64,000 nt of DNA from Vibrio parahaemolyticus (GCF_900460535.1 NZ_UHIL01000001.1:1426001-1490000), one strand, 5' to 3'. Positions 25,188 through 35,066 are shown, counted from the stretch's first letter. A program made the numbers and translations. The notes: generated by a model from the sequence alone, not told the origin.

Positions 25188-27170
25188 TTAAAAGCGATAT
25201 TTCCAATAGACGCCGCCATACAGACCTTCATAGCTTTGCAAAACGTCGCCCATCGTTCCGGTTTCGTTGTTAAACAAGTAATCCTCTTCTGAGTAGTCTT
25301 CATAACGGAGGTTAAGCTGCACGTTTTGATTTTCAGATACTTCATAGTCAGCGATGACTTCAAATCGATACGAGTTCGCCTCGTTATCAGGATATTGGTA
25401 ACCACCAGATGTGGTTGAAGATTTACTGTCCGCTTGGCTGTAGCTGTAATCAAATGAGACAGAAAGTTTGTCGTCCAGCAGTCGCTCTTTACTCACACCA
25501 AAACCAATGGTTGTGATGTCATCTTTGAGCTTGGTGGTGTAGCGATTCCAGCCGACAATGTCAGAGTTTGCTTGTTGTTGCTCGGAGCGGATGATCTGTT
25601 GATTGTAAAAAACATGCCCGCTTAATCCGTCGAGTAAACTGAAGTTGAGGCTGAGGTCGTAGCCGTAATCTTCCCCTTCGCTTAAACCAATATCAGGTTT
25701 TGCATAGTCATCATTTCCGTACCAAACTTCTGCAAGTAGCTGGACATCGTCTGTCATGTCATAACTGCCGTCGCCACGGAGCTCAATCCTCTCTTTGTCG
25801 GCTAAATAGTATTGGCGCAAATTAGGCGAGTCGTTGCTGTCGTCCTGCCAATCAGAGCCATCGCGGAAAGAGTAGGAGACTTTACCGCCTAATTGCCACG
25901 GACTGTTTGGCCTGTACTGAGCACCAACAAAAACGCGTTGTTCATCGGTACGTTTTCGGTCGGCATAGCTTCGCTCGTCTTGTTTGAAGTGATAACCCGC
26001 ATTCACCTTCACATCAGACGCAACACGATGCGTTAACGTTGTTTCCAGTTTGGTTTTTGTGTGGTCGTATTTTTCTCTTGTAGAGCCGATGATGGTGTTT
26101 CTATCGGAGTTATCGTCTTTGTCTGAATAGCCTGCAGAAATGGCGAAAGCTGTGTCTCGCGAAAGTTTGTTGTGGTAATCCGCGCTCATTTGCCAAGTGT
26201 TGGTTTCGCCATGGAATGTATTGGAGTTAACGGGGGACTGAGGAAACGGATTTAACCCGCCTTCAGAAGACGTTTGTGACCAAAGTAAGCGGCCGCTGAA
26301 CGTTTGTTGATTCAACCGATAATTCCCTGTGACAGCAAATTGGTGAAAGTCGTTGTCAGGCTCATACGCAAGGTGATTGGCGTAAGGGTTGGTAATGCCG
26401 CCGTAATAGAGTGCGGACTTGTCATTGCGGAAAAACGAGCCGCGATACGCAATATCCACCAGCCACAAATCTTCAATGTAGCTCACTCCTACTTGAGTAT
26501 TTAAGGTTTCATGATCGACGGCTTTGGGTATGAATCCAGGCGTGTTGGCGTAACCCGGAATGGTCGATGAATAGAGCGAAGTAGGGCCTTCTTTACGTTC
26601 GTGCTTCATGGATGCATATGGCTTCCATGGCGTATGTGGTGTGTACTTGAGTTCTAGCTTAAATGTCTCTCGCGTCACTGAGTTTTCATATTTCGATAGG
26701 TCACCACTAACGAGTGCATCTTCTCTTGGATGATACGCACTGAGTGAGGACTGATTCCAGAAATACGGAGTTTCACTGTAACTGCCGAGGATACGTAATC
26801 CGTCGTACTGGCCCATTTCCCACTGCAGTAAGAAGCGTTGCAAACCAAGATCTCCGACGACGATTCGATTGTAGAATCCATCGTCTTCATATTGTTCGAT
26901 ATCGGCGTTTAGGCTCGCGTTAAAGTGTTTGTTGTCAGAGTTTGTACCGTAAACGGGCGGATTCCAATTATAGAATCGAGAGGAACCGTCGTTGTTAAGG
27001 TAACCGACGCCCGCGCTGACTTCTCCACTCCATGTGCCGTCGCTGCTGCATTCACTGCACTGCCAGCGGCTAGTGTCGGCTGGTTGAGAACGTTGTAACG
27101 AATAATCGTTGGCGTGCGCTTGCACAGCAAAAGCAAGGGAAATAGCGATGCACAGTTGAGATAGTTTCAT
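25188..27170 (-). CDS. mtrB: MtrB/PioB-type outer-membrane beta-barrel of the decaheme conduit
   Basis: 660 residues: signal peptide (FAVQAHA), then an N-terminal C-x-x-C motif (WQCSECSS), a known hallmark of MtrB proteins, and a long series of alternating amphipathic strands ending in the aromatic C-terminal strand YGGVYWKYRF. In Shewanella, MtrB is the porin sheath that holds MtrA and lets it touch surface cytochrome MtrC. It starts 9 bases after mtrA ends, completing a leftward mtrC-mtrA-mtrB operon. Confidence 0.88.
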   Translation of the reverse strand: MKLSQLCIAISLAFAVQAHANDYSLQRSQPADTSRWQCSECSSDGTWSGEVSAGVGYLNNDGSSRFYNWNPPVYGTNSDNKHFNASLNADIEQYEDDGFYNRIVVGDLGLQRFLLQWEMGQYDGLRILGSYSETPYFWNQSSLSAYHPREDALVSGDLSKYENSVTRETFKLELKYTPHTPWKPYASMKHERKEGPTSLYSSTIPGYANTPGFIPKAVDHETLNTQVGVSYIEDLWLVDIAYRGSFFRNDKSALYYGGITNPYANHLAYEPDNDFHQFAVTGNYRLNQQTFSGRLLWSQTSSEGGLNPFPQSPVNSNTFHGETNTWQMSADYHNKLSRDTAFAISAGYSDKDDNSDRNTIIGSTREKYDHTKTKLETTLTHRVASDVKVNAGYHFKQDERSYADRKRTDEQRVFVGAQYRPNSPWQLGGKVSYSFRDGSDWQDDSNDSPNLRQYYLADKERIELRGDGSYDMTDDVQLLAEVWYGNDDYAKPDIGLSEGEDYGYDLSLNFSLLDGLSGHVFYNQQIIRSEQQQANSDIVGWNRYTTKLKDDITTIGFGVSKERLLDDKLSVSFDYSYSQADSKSSTTSGGYQYPDNEANSYRFEVIADYEVSENQNVQLNLRYEDYSEEDYLFNNETGTMGDVLQSYEGLYGGVYWKYRF

Positions 27171-27179
27171 GCCTCCCTC

Positions 27180-28160
27180 CTAATAACTTAATGTTTGACC
27201 ACGTGGGTGGTTAGAGCCATGCACTTGATTGTGGCAGTTCAAACAACTTCCGCCTCGCACTCTCAAGTCGTTTTCAGGAATGGCTACGTTTGCATGTGGC
27301 ACACGGTGACATTCCTGACATAGCATTGGCAGTCGTTTATTGAGCAGGGCTTTGTTCACTGAACCATGAGGTGTGTGGCAGGATGTGCAATCTTCAGTTA
27401 CAGGCTCATGCTCCCATAAGAATGGGCCGCGTTTTTCTGCATGACACTCGTAACAAGCGTTATTGACGGTTGACCAGTTCAGGCTTGCTTCATTTAATGT
27501 CTGATGTGGATTGTGGCAGCTAGAACAAGTCATGACGCCGTCGATAATAGGATGACGACTGCGTTTGTGGATATCTGATTTGGTGCGGGAGTGACAATCG
27601 GTGCATTTGTCTGCTTGCATTTCGGCAACCATCATCGGATCGTCTTTTTGATGCAGTTGGTGACAGCTTGCACAAGAAAGCCCTTCAAAAGCGTGTTCGC
27701 TACTATGCCAAGTCGAGCGTTTCGCATCTTGGTGACAAGATAAACACACGCTGTTTTGCTTTTCGGCTGGAACAGGGGAGTTTGGCCCAAAAGTGATCAT
27801 CGGTTCACGAACTTGTCCTTTTCGTGGATTGCGCTCGTGATTGTTCGCTGGGCCATGGCATGCTTCACACTGTTTATCATTCATTGGCCCATGCAGGTTT
27901 GCGGACTTGCCATGAATGTTGTCGAAAATACCCGTAGCGGGTTTGTCTGATGTATCGTCATGGCAACGAAGGCAGCCATCTGGTCCGCGGCGTGAATATT
28001 TTCCCTCGGAAAACTTGGTGTCTAATATGGTTTCAATTTCTTCTTGAGTTAACGTCGCCGCTTTGGGTTCTGGCTTGGCGACATCTTCCGAACTGACGGT
28101 GAAGATGACGCCTAACCCAAGTATCCCAGCTACCAACCACCGCAGAAACATTGCTTTCAT
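27180..28160 (-). CDS. mtrA: Periplasmic decaheme cytochrome c MtrA (DmsE family)
   Basis: 326 residues, about the length of Shewanella MtrA. A signal peptide is followed by ten CxxCH heme-binding motifs (CLRCH, CEACH, CLSCH, CASCH, CTDCH, CSSCH, CYECH, CTSCH, CQECH, CLNCH). The regular repeat spacing fits the linear heme wire that spans the outer membrane inside MtrB. It is in operon with mtrC (53-base gap) and mtrB (9-base gap). Maturation would need the Ccm system, not in this window. Confidence 0.92.
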   Translation of the reverse strand: MKAMFLRWLVAGILGLGVIFTVSSEDVAKPEPKAATLTQEEIETILDTKFSEGKYSRRGPDGCLRCHDDTSDKPATGIFDNIHGKSANLHGPMNDKQCEACHGPANNHERNPRKGQVREPMITFGPNSPVPAEKQNSVCLSCHQDAKRSTWHSSEHAFEGLSCASCHQLHQKDDPMMVAEMQADKCTDCHSRTKSDIHKRSRHPIIDGVMTCSSCHNPHQTLNEASLNWSTVNNACYECHAEKRGPFLWEHEPVTEDCTSCHTPHGSVNKALLNKRLPMLCQECHRVPHANVAIPENDLRVRGGSCLNCHNQVHGSNHPRGQTLSY

Positions 28161-28213
28161 AGCTCTTCCTTTTCTTATCCTTAATTGTCAAAGCATTGTG
28201 TTCAATGACGAAT

Positions 28214-30478
28214 TCAACGGTAGTCGTATACCTTGTGAACCTTATCTACCCCTTGTGACTGACCAATAGCATGGCAAGTCGCACATTGTTCGGTGCCCAT
28301 GGCTTGTGCTGCTGTGTCTGCTCCAAATACCGCGCCGTGATTCAGCATATGGTTCAGAGGCGCATCTCCTGCCACGGTATCCGGGTCAGCATTAGCTAAA
28401 GATGACTCTAGGTGACACGCGCCACAGGCGACTAACGCAGGACTAAAGTACTTACCACTTGCCAGAGAAGGGCGCGTATTTTGTTGGCTAGGTAAGTTGT
28501 ATTGAGCATTGGTATGGCAGGCCTCACAGTTGTTGACTGCGCCAGGGAAAGGCGCTTCACCGCTATGAGCGGAGCCAAAGGCATGGAATGAGTGCACGTG
28601 GTACTTTAGATCAGCCGCCATTCCAGGATAAAACGCAGAACGTTCGGAGTTATGGCAATTTTTACATTGTTGGAAGTCGGTGGCAGCATGTGGATGCTCA
28701 CCGAGCTTATGGATAGTCAGCTCTTTGTGACAATCGTTACACGATGAAATGTCCGCGCCCACTGGCAGTTTGTGTCGCTTGTTGATACCAGACACATCAA
28801 ACGAGCCGGATGCGTTATTGGCGGCAATGACGAAAGGCGATTTGATAAGATCGATGCCTTCAAACGTGACGCATTCGGCGAGCTCGCCATCTCTACGGTT
28901 GGCACAAAGTGGCATGTCGGCGATGTTAACCGTCAACGTAGAGTTGGAGGTTGGCTTAATCGCAGCGTCAGTGAAGTCTTTATGACACAAGAATAGGCCT
29001 TCTCCTTGAGCCTCACAGCCGTCACCAAGTGCGCCATCATCGGCGACATTGAGACTGTTGTTTGCGACCATCGGGCCTTGGCCGTTATCCCAGTTCAGCA
29101 ACAAATTGAGGTGCCCATGTTCATTAATGAAAGGGGTCAGTTCGTTGATGGAGCCAATACCTGAGCCCGCTTTCGACACTCTTAGTTCAACCTCAAACTG
29201 GTCATCAATAAATCGCGCGCTTTCAACGCTGATTTCGAGCGAATCACGTGCCTTTGCAAGATTCTCTAAACGCATTACGTGAACCGTTTTAGCACTTCGG
29301 CTTGCGTCTTGGCCGATGATTGGATCGCCATTGTCGTCTCGGTCATAAGGACGGTGACAGCCCGAGCAGGAGTTTTGTGGCTCGCCGTTTCTTACCCAAG
29401 CCGTACCGACTTGGTTATCATGCGCGCCTCTGTCTCGGTACAAGTGACAGGTCTCACAGGCAACTTGGCTTGGGTGTTCAAACCAATTGTTGGCGTCTGA
29501 TGCTTTCGCGACATCGGTTGAATGGCAGGTTGTACAGTTGCGGGCATCTTGCGGGAAAGGGTTGCCTTCAATGACTAAACCATTGATGTCGGTAACGAGC
29601 ACGTCATTCTCGTCGACAGGCTGTTTGTAAGTATCGGTGTTATTTCTGTCGCTACCTAATTTGAAAACATTACCGTGGTATTGATGAACAACGGCAGTGA
29701 GAGGGCGTCTGGCTGGTGCAGCGCCAGGATTACTGTCATTGTGGCAAGCGGTACAAACGGCAATGTTGTTATCAATTGAGCGATAGCCCGGTCCATGATG
29801 AAGCGGTTCGCCCATATGACAGTTTTCACACGTGCCTGTTTCAATCACATTGCGGGAGACCACTGCATCTGAACTTTCTTGCGGCACCCATTCAAACACG
29901 TAGGTAAAACCGTTGCCTTGCTCGCCATACGCCATGACGATTCGGTGGAGTTTATCCGCATCCCAAGCGATAAAACCGTTGTTGCTAGAAGAGTCGGCAG
30001 TATAAGGATCGGACACTTTCAAAACGTCAGGAATGGCAAACGTGTAGCGATACCCCTCGTCTGTTTTTACTAGTGTTCCATCCCAAACACTCTCCATGCT
30101 GGCACGGTTATTTGTGGTATTACTTGAGTGATGGAAACTCTTCCAATAGGTATTGCCATGACGCCCATTGAAGGTAAAGGCTGGATCGCTCGAATTTTGT
30201 GTGTCGACACGAGAGGGCATTGCTTTAAGAAGTGCGATGCGAAAGTCTTTCGTTTCGTCTAGCTCATGAGATCTGCCACTGCCGTCTTTGACGGTAAAAT
30301 CGACTACCAGTTTGGTTTCTCCGGTTTCTTGAGTGACCAATGATGGCTCGGAAACACTGATCTCGAAATCACCAAGCGCAGGTGGTGGTGTATTTTGATC
30401 GTTTTTGCTGTCTGGACCACATCCGGTGAGCAGTAAAATAAAAAATATTAATGTAGCGATCGACTTTAAACCGTTCAT
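28214..30478 (-). CDS. mtrC: OmcA/MtrC-family surface decaheme cytochrome lipoprotein
   Basis: 754 residues, longer than Shewanella MtrC and nearer OmcA in size. The signal peptide has a lipobox (LTGC, Cys at about residue 20). Ten CxxCH motifs occur in two groups of five: CENCH, CTACH, CTTCH, CETCH, CSGCH, then after a beta domain of about 200 residues CNDCH, CKNCH, CEACH, CGACH, CATCH. This is the alternating beta-barrel/pentaheme layout of the family. It should be the terminal reductase for extracellular acceptors such as Fe(III), flavins or electrodes. It is first in the mtrCAB operon. Confidence 0.9.
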   Translation of the reverse strand: MNGLKSIATLIFFILLLTGCGPDSKNDQNTPPPALGDFEISVSEPSLVTQETGETKLVVDFTVKDGSGRSHELDETKDFRIALLKAMPSRVDTQNSSDPAFTFNGRHGNTYWKSFHHSSNTTNNRASMESVWDGTLVKTDEGYRYTFAIPDVLKVSDPYTADSSSNNGFIAWDADKLHRIVMAYGEQGNGFTYVFEWVPQESSDAVVSRNVIETGTCENCHMGEPLHHGPGYRSIDNNIAVCTACHNDSNPGAAPARRPLTAVVHQYHGNVFKLGSDRNNTDTYKQPVDENDVLVTDINGLVIEGNPFPQDARNCTTCHSTDVAKASDANNWFEHPSQVACETCHLYRDRGAHDNQVGTAWVRNGEPQNSCSGCHRPYDRDDNGDPIIGQDASRSAKTVHVMRLENLAKARDSLEISVESARFIDDQFEVELRVSKAGSGIGSINELTPFINEHGHLNLLLNWDNGQGPMVANNSLNVADDGALGDGCEAQGEGLFLCHKDFTDAAIKPTSNSTLTVNIADMPLCANRRDGELAECVTFEGIDLIKSPFVIAANNASGSFDVSGINKRHKLPVGADISSCNDCHKELTIHKLGEHPHAATDFQQCKNCHNSERSAFYPGMAADLKYHVHSFHAFGSAHSGEAPFPGAVNNCEACHTNAQYNLPSQQNTRPSLASGKYFSPALVACGACHLESSLANADPDTVAGDAPLNHMLNHGAVFGADTAAQAMGTEQCATCHAIGQSQGVDKVHKVYDYR

Positions 30479-30929
30479 AGTCCCTCTCGATTCGTCCTAA
30501 AGTAAGTGGGAATGCGTTGGAATGGTTAAATATCTCAATAAGCAATTGATTGAAATATTAATTTTGTATTCAAGCCAAAAGCAAAATATCCATATTTACA
30601 TCGCTTGAATAAATCGAAATACATGGCTTGTAAGAGTATAGACGCAATATGAAATATTATTAAAATAAACCATTTTTTCTATGCGTGAATTTTAGGTTTT
30701 AAATTATTGTGTTTTAAATCAATTGCTTGTATTGAGGTTTGTTGTTCTTGAAGAGGTCGGTGCAGAAAAAGTAGGGGTATTGAACTACGCTACTTTAAAT
30801 GGTTGACGGCTTAATATTTTTATCTTGGATATCGTTGGTTTTAAGTCGCGTTTATAAAATGATTTTCTTATCGTTTATTCGCTGTCTGGTTTTGATTAAC
30901 AAAGATAATTACTACGGAGTCAGTCTAAT
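30479..30929. promoter_or_regulatory. Divergent promoter region of the electron-transfer cluster
   Basis: 451 bases, AT-rich, with no gene. It contains a 12-base inverted repeat, AAGCAATTGATT (30540-30551) and AATCAATTGCTT (30717-30728), one copy near each operon's side. A partial FNR-like half-site (TTGATTAAC, about 30893) lies close to pdsA. Binding factors are not known. Confidence 0.45.
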
Positions 30930-31553
30930 ATGCACCAACTAATTAAATTATCTCTAAAATTTTCCTCGGTGTTAGCCATTAGCTCAGTTTTGGCCTCCCA
31001 CAGTTTAGCGTCACCAAGTGAGCTAATTTCACAACATGAATGTGAAGCTTGTCATGGGCCAAACGGTGTTAGCTCAGACACGAATATTCCGACCATCGCA
31101 GGGATTCCCGAGTTCAACTTTTTCGACCAGATGTTGCGTTACCTTGAGGGCAGACCCTCAGCTTCGGTTAATCACGTATACGGAGACACGAGCCAAAAAG
31201 GCGACATGGTGACGATAGTCAAATCTTTATCTGAAGCGCAGATTGAAGAGTTAGCAAAACATTATGCTGGGCTTGAGTTTGTGCCTGCTAAGCAGTCTTT
31301 CGATCAAGCGTTAGCGATGAAAGGTAAGGCTATCCACGCGAAAAGTTGCGAGAACTGTCATTCGGATGGTGGCAGTAACGCTCTGGATGAAGCTTCGGTT
31401 TTAGCTGGTCAGCAGAAGGGCTATCTCGCCACTACGTTGCAACAGTTTAAGCAAGGCAAACGCTCCGTTGATAAAAAAATGGATGAGGCGTTCAAAGGGC
31501 TTAGTGCCGATGATTTAAACGCGCTCGTAGAATACTATGCGAGTTATCGCTAG
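30930..31553 (+). CDS. pdsA: Periplasmic diheme c-type cytochrome (PdsA-like)
   Basis: 207 residues: signal peptide (VLASHSLASPSE) and two class I cytochrome c domains in the cytochrome c4 arrangement, each with one heme motif (CEACHG at about residue 37, CENCHS at about 145) and distal Met ligands probably in the YGDTSQKGDMV and DKKMDEAF segments. Its place between mtrC and cymA matches the PdsA shuttle described in Vibrio natriegens, which carries electrons from CymA to MtrA. The SD is ACGGAG. Followed 22 bases later by cymA. Confidence 0.82.
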   Translation: MHQLIKLSLKFSSVLAISSVLASHSLASPSELISQHECEACHGPNGVSSDTNIPTIAGIPEFNFFDQMLRYLEGRPSASVNHVYGDTSQKGDMVTIVKSLSEAQIEELAKHYAGLEFVPAKQSFDQALAMKGKAIHAKSCENCHSDGGSNALDEASVLAGQQKGYLATTLQQFKQGKRSVDKKMDEAFKGLSADDLNALVEYYASYR

Positions 31554-31575
31554 CGCTGCTTTGGGATGAACACCA

Positions 31576-32160
31576 ATGAGTTTATGGCGTAAACCAAACA
31601 GAAAATGGATGCTCGGCATACCAATTGGTGGCTTATTGGCGTTTATCCTTGGTGGGGCGGCCTTCAGTGTTTTTCACTTTGGTATGGATTACACCAATCG
31701 CAACGAGTTTTGTTACAGCTGCCATATTGGGATGGATACGATAGTTGAGGAGTACCAAGCATCCCCACACTTCAAAAATGCTCAGGGTGTGATTGCCGCT
31801 ACGTGCAGTGATTGTCATGTCCCTAGGGAGTTTTTTGCTAAAATCGCATTGAAAATCGGCGCTACAGCCGACATCTATCACAAACTGACTGGTGACATTA
31901 CACTTGAGAATTTCGAGGCGGAGCATCGTCCGAGGTTGGCTGCTGAAGTCACACAGCAGTTTATCGAGAATAAATCAAAACAGTGTCGATATTGCCATTC
32001 TGTTGACAAGATGGATTTCGAAGCGCAAGGACGAACCGTTGCGCGTCGACATCAGATGATGGAAAGTCGAGAGCAATCGTGCATTGATTGCCATGCGGGG
32101 ATTGCTCATCACCTGCCTATTTCTCTAGATTCTCCAGAGACTGTTCCTACTGAGGAGTAA
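31576..32160 (+). CDS. cymA: Tetraheme quinol dehydrogenase CymA (NapC/NirT family)
   Basis: 194 residues: one N-terminal membrane anchor (about residues 13-35) and four CxxCH motifs (CYSCH, CSDCH, CRYCH, CIDCH) with NapC-family spacing. CymA oxidises menaquinol in the inner membrane and feeds periplasmic cytochromes. It is coupled with pdsA and divergent from mtrCAB, completing an inner-membrane to outside chain. Its 3' end overlaps the convergent SDR gene by 14 bases. Confidence 0.9.
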   Translation: MSLWRKPNRKWMLGIPIGGLLAFILGGAAFSVFHFGMDYTNRNEFCYSCHIGMDTIVEEYQASPHFKNAQGVIAATCSDCHVPREFFAKIALKIGATADIYHKLTGDITLENFEAEHRPRLAAEVTQQFIENKSKQCRYCHSVDKMDFEAQGRTVARRHQMMESREQSCIDCHAGIAHHLPISLDSPETVPTEE

Positions 32161-33595
32161 TACTGATACTTTCGGCTTCTTTCGCGATGGCTTTGACCAT
32201 GCCTTTGAATATGAATAGATGGGCTGGCATCATGGCAAACCAGTAAAGTAGCCCGAGAAATCCCTGTGGGTGCCACCAAGCGGTGATATCCAGTTCTCGT
32301 TCATCACCATGGTCTTTGATGGTAATCTCTAAACGTCCAAGCCCTGGGCCTTTCATCCCAAAAAACAGTGAGAGGAACTGATCTTCCTCGCAGCGAATTA
32401 CTTTCCAAGAGTCAATATAATCGCCGACTTTGAGCTCCGGCCCCGGAGGAGAAACGCGAATCGGTTTCCCACCACCAAAAAAGATGTCGAGCCATTCACG
32501 TGTGCGCCACAAAATGTTGGCAAAGTAATAGCCTTTTTCACGACTCCCGATTTTTTGAGCCACTTTCCATAATGCCGCAGCGGAGGCTTGAGTTTTTATG
32601 CTCGCACCGGCTTGTTTAGGGTAGTAGCCATACCCCGGTTGCCATCGACGAAGTGCCGCTGGCTCAAAGCCCCAAACATTACTGCGCACAAACGTGCCTT
32701 CATCTTGGATGGTGTCGGATACCGCTTGCTCGTAGCTGATCAGCGTTTGCGGAAATCGTGCTTCAATCGCTTTGGAATCGGCGATGTAGTCATGCTCTAA
32801 CCCTGCGAGTAATGCTTTGCCGATGTTTGCTGGCACAGAGGTGACCAAGCCGAGCCAGTACGAGGCCATTTTGGGGGTAAGCAACGGTGTCGACCACAGC
32901 CGATAAGGCTTGTTGGTGATTTGGCAAATGATTTTAAATTGCTCGCGGTAGCTGAGTGTATCTGGCCCACCAACTTCATAAATTTGGCTTTCTTCTGGGG
33001 GTGATGCTTCGGCCAACTGTAATAAATAGTGATTGAGGTTGGGTAGGGCGATGGGGTTGGCTTTTGAGTCAACCCATTTAGGCGCAATCAAAATAGGTAA
33101 GTTGTAGACAAAATCTCGCATGATCTCGAAAGCGGCGGAGCCAGGACCAATGATGACACCAGCACGTAACTCTGTCACCGGAACACCGGATTGTCGAATG
33201 ATCTTTCCAGTGGCTTTACGAGCGGCTAAATGGCGTGAATTTCCAGTTTGTGGCTGTATGGCACTTAAATAAATAACGTGTTTGACACGACTTTGCTCCA
33301 ATGCGTATTTAAAGTTCAAAGCAAGGTTCAATTCGTATTCAACAAAATCATCACCTTGTGCCATGCCGTGCACCAGAAAGAACACCAAATCAAAATCATC
33401 AACTAATGAAAGTGTACTTTCTGCGTCCGCCAAGTCTAAGTAAGTCAGTGTAAGGTTGGGATGTGGGCTGGTCCTAGACTCCAAATAATCAATATGTCGA
33501 GATGCAGCGGTTACGCTGTAACCTTTATCGAGCAGTAGAGGAAGAAGCTGAGAACCAATGTAACCAGAGGCACCTAATACCAACACCTTTTTCAT
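32147..33595 (-). CDS. SDR/NmrA-type NAD(P)-binding protein with DUF2867 domain (YbjT-like)
   Basis: 482 residues: a Rossmann nucleotide-binding start MKKVLVLGASGYIGSQLLP (GxxGxxG) and an atypical extended SDR body (YLSAIQ, VTELRAGVIIGPGS), then a C-terminal DUF2867 domain (about residues 330-480) with a possible membrane-associated helix (GLLYWFAMMPAHLFIF). E. coli YbjT has the same layout and length. The start at 33595 has a GGACGG SD; the frame opens 11 codons earlier. It is convergent with and overlaps cymA. Substrate unknown. Confidence 0.8.
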   Translation of the reverse strand: MKKVLVLGASGYIGSQLLPLLLDKGYSVTAASRHIDYLESRTSPHPNLTLTYLDLADAESTLSLVDDFDLVFFLVHGMAQGDDFVEYELNLALNFKYALEQSRVKHVIYLSAIQPQTGNSRHLAARKATGKIIRQSGVPVTELRAGVIIGPGSAAFEIMRDFVYNLPILIAPKWVDSKANPIALPNLNHYLLQLAEASPPEESQIYEVGGPDTLSYREQFKIICQITNKPYRLWSTPLLTPKMASYWLGLVTSVPANIGKALLAGLEHDYIADSKAIEARFPQTLISYEQAVSDTIQDEGTFVRSNVWGFEPAALRRWQPGYGYYPKQAGASIKTQASAAALWKVAQKIGSREKGYYFANILWRTREWLDIFFGGGKPIRVSPPGPELKVGDYIDSWKVIRCEEDQFLSLFFGMKGPGLGRLEITIKDHGDERELDITAWWHPQGFLGLLYWFAMMPAHLFIFKGMVKAIAKEAESISITPQ

Positions 33596-33689
33596 TATCC
33601 GTCCTTTTATTGCTGGTGGAAAAATCACCGCTGGGTATAATCATGAGACACTTTTCCCATTCTATCAATAAGTTGTCGTTGGAGTGCTC

Positions 33690-35066
33690 GTGACTTTTCT
33701 ATCTCAACTCTCAACTCACGCAGATAAAGCCTTTTTGCGTCGATTGTTCGCAATAGCACTTCCCATCACGCTGCAAAGTATTATGTTTTCCAGCCGAAGC
33801 CTGGTCGATGTATTGATGCTAGGGCAACTTGGTGAAGCCGAAATTGCCGCTGTGGGAGTCGCAGCTCGAGCGACGTTTGTTACCACCATCATGTTAGTTG
33901 GGGTGACCACGGGTGGCGCACTGCTTACCGCGCAGTACTGGGGAGCGGGAGACAAAATTGGCGTAAGACAAAGTACGTCGCTGACTTGGATGATTGCGAT
34001 GGTGTTTGCCGCGCTGGCCGTTTGTTTGTTCGTCTTTTTCCCGCAGCCAATCATGGGCTTGACCACGGATTCCCAAGAGGTGATTGAGCTTGGGTCAAGC
34101 TACTTGGTAATTTCATCAGCCAGTATGTTCGCAGTGGCGTGTGTTGCCAGTATGGCGGTGGGATTACGTGCTATGCATCAACCAGGGTTGAGTACTTTCT
34201 TTAGCGGTATCGGTATTCTCTCCAACGTGTTTTTAAACTGGGTGTTGATTTTCGGTCACCTAGGCTTTCCTGCCCTTGGTATTACCGGTGCAGCAATTGC
34301 AACGGTGATCAGTGGAGCCATTGAAGTTGGTTGCTTATTTGGTTATTTGTGGTTGAAAAAACACATTATCGCCTTTGGTTGGGGCGATATTCGTGCCAGC
34401 TTAGTGTTGGACAAAATCACTCGTTTTCTTAGCTTATCTTTACCCACGACGTTCAACTTTCTCGCTTGGGCTGGAGGACTGTTTGCTTACCACGCGATCA
34501 TGGGACAAGCAGGCGTGCAAGGTTTGGCAGCGCTGTCGGTGATGACGCCCGTTGAGTCGATTGCTCTCGCTATGATGATTGGCCTATCGAACGCGGCTGC
34601 GGTTTTAGTGGGTAACCAACTCGGCGCGAAAAACTTTGAACCTGTGTATTACCAAGCTTGGGCGACGGTAATCTTGAATGTTCTGATTGCTTTCGGTGTT
34701 GCGGTACTTCTATTTTTCACCAATCAGCTCATACTCGATGCGTTCAGTGCATTGAGCGCCGAGACTCGTCATTTGGCAGAGCAGTTCATGGTGATTCTGG
34801 CACTTGGCGTCGTATTGCGCTCAGTGCCTATGATGGTCATTGTGGGGGTTCTTCGTGCTGGTGGAGATGTGAAATTCTGCCTGTATCAAGATGTGTTTGC
34901 TCAATGGATAATCGGTATTCCGCTCGCTGCGTTTGCAGCGATATATTTGGGGTGGGAGCCACAGTGGGTGTATCTACTTTTCCTCACTGAAGAGGTAGTG
35001 AAGTGGTGTATCTGTTTGCCTCGAATGAAGAGCAAAAAATGGATGAAAAACTTAATTGAAAAGTAG
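33690..35066 (+). CDS. MATE family efflux transporter
   Basis: About 458 residues with 12 membrane segments in two MATE halves. Motifs typical of NorM/DinF-type exporters are visible (PITLQSIMFSSRSLVDVLMLGQLGEAEIAAVG in the first half, the matching SNAAAVLVGNQLGA loop in the second). Such proteins exchange Na+ or H+ for cationic drugs or metabolites. GTG at 33690 is preferred over GTG at 33684 because the SD TTGGAG would overlap the latter. Divergent from the SDR gene. Specificity cannot be predicted. Confidence 0.85.
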   Translation: MTFLSQLSTHADKAFLRRLFAIALPITLQSIMFSSRSLVDVLMLGQLGEAEIAAVGVAARATFVTTIMLVGVTTGGALLTAQYWGAGDKIGVRQSTSLTWMIAMVFAALAVCLFVFFPQPIMGLTTDSQEVIELGSSYLVISSASMFAVACVASMAVGLRAMHQPGLSTFFSGIGILSNVFLNWVLIFGHLGFPALGITGAAIATVISGAIEVGCLFGYLWLKKHIIAFGWGDIRASLVLDKITRFLSLSLPTTFNFLAWAGGLFAYHAIMGQAGVQGLAALSVMTPVESIALAMMIGLSNAAAVLVGNQLGAKNFEPVYYQAWATVILNVLIAFGVAVLLFFTNQLILDAFSALSAETRHLAEQFMVILALGVVLRSVPMMVIVGVLRAGGDVKFCLYQDVFAQWIIGIPLAAFAAIYLGWEPQWVYLLFLTEEVVKWCICLPRMKSKKWMKNLIEK

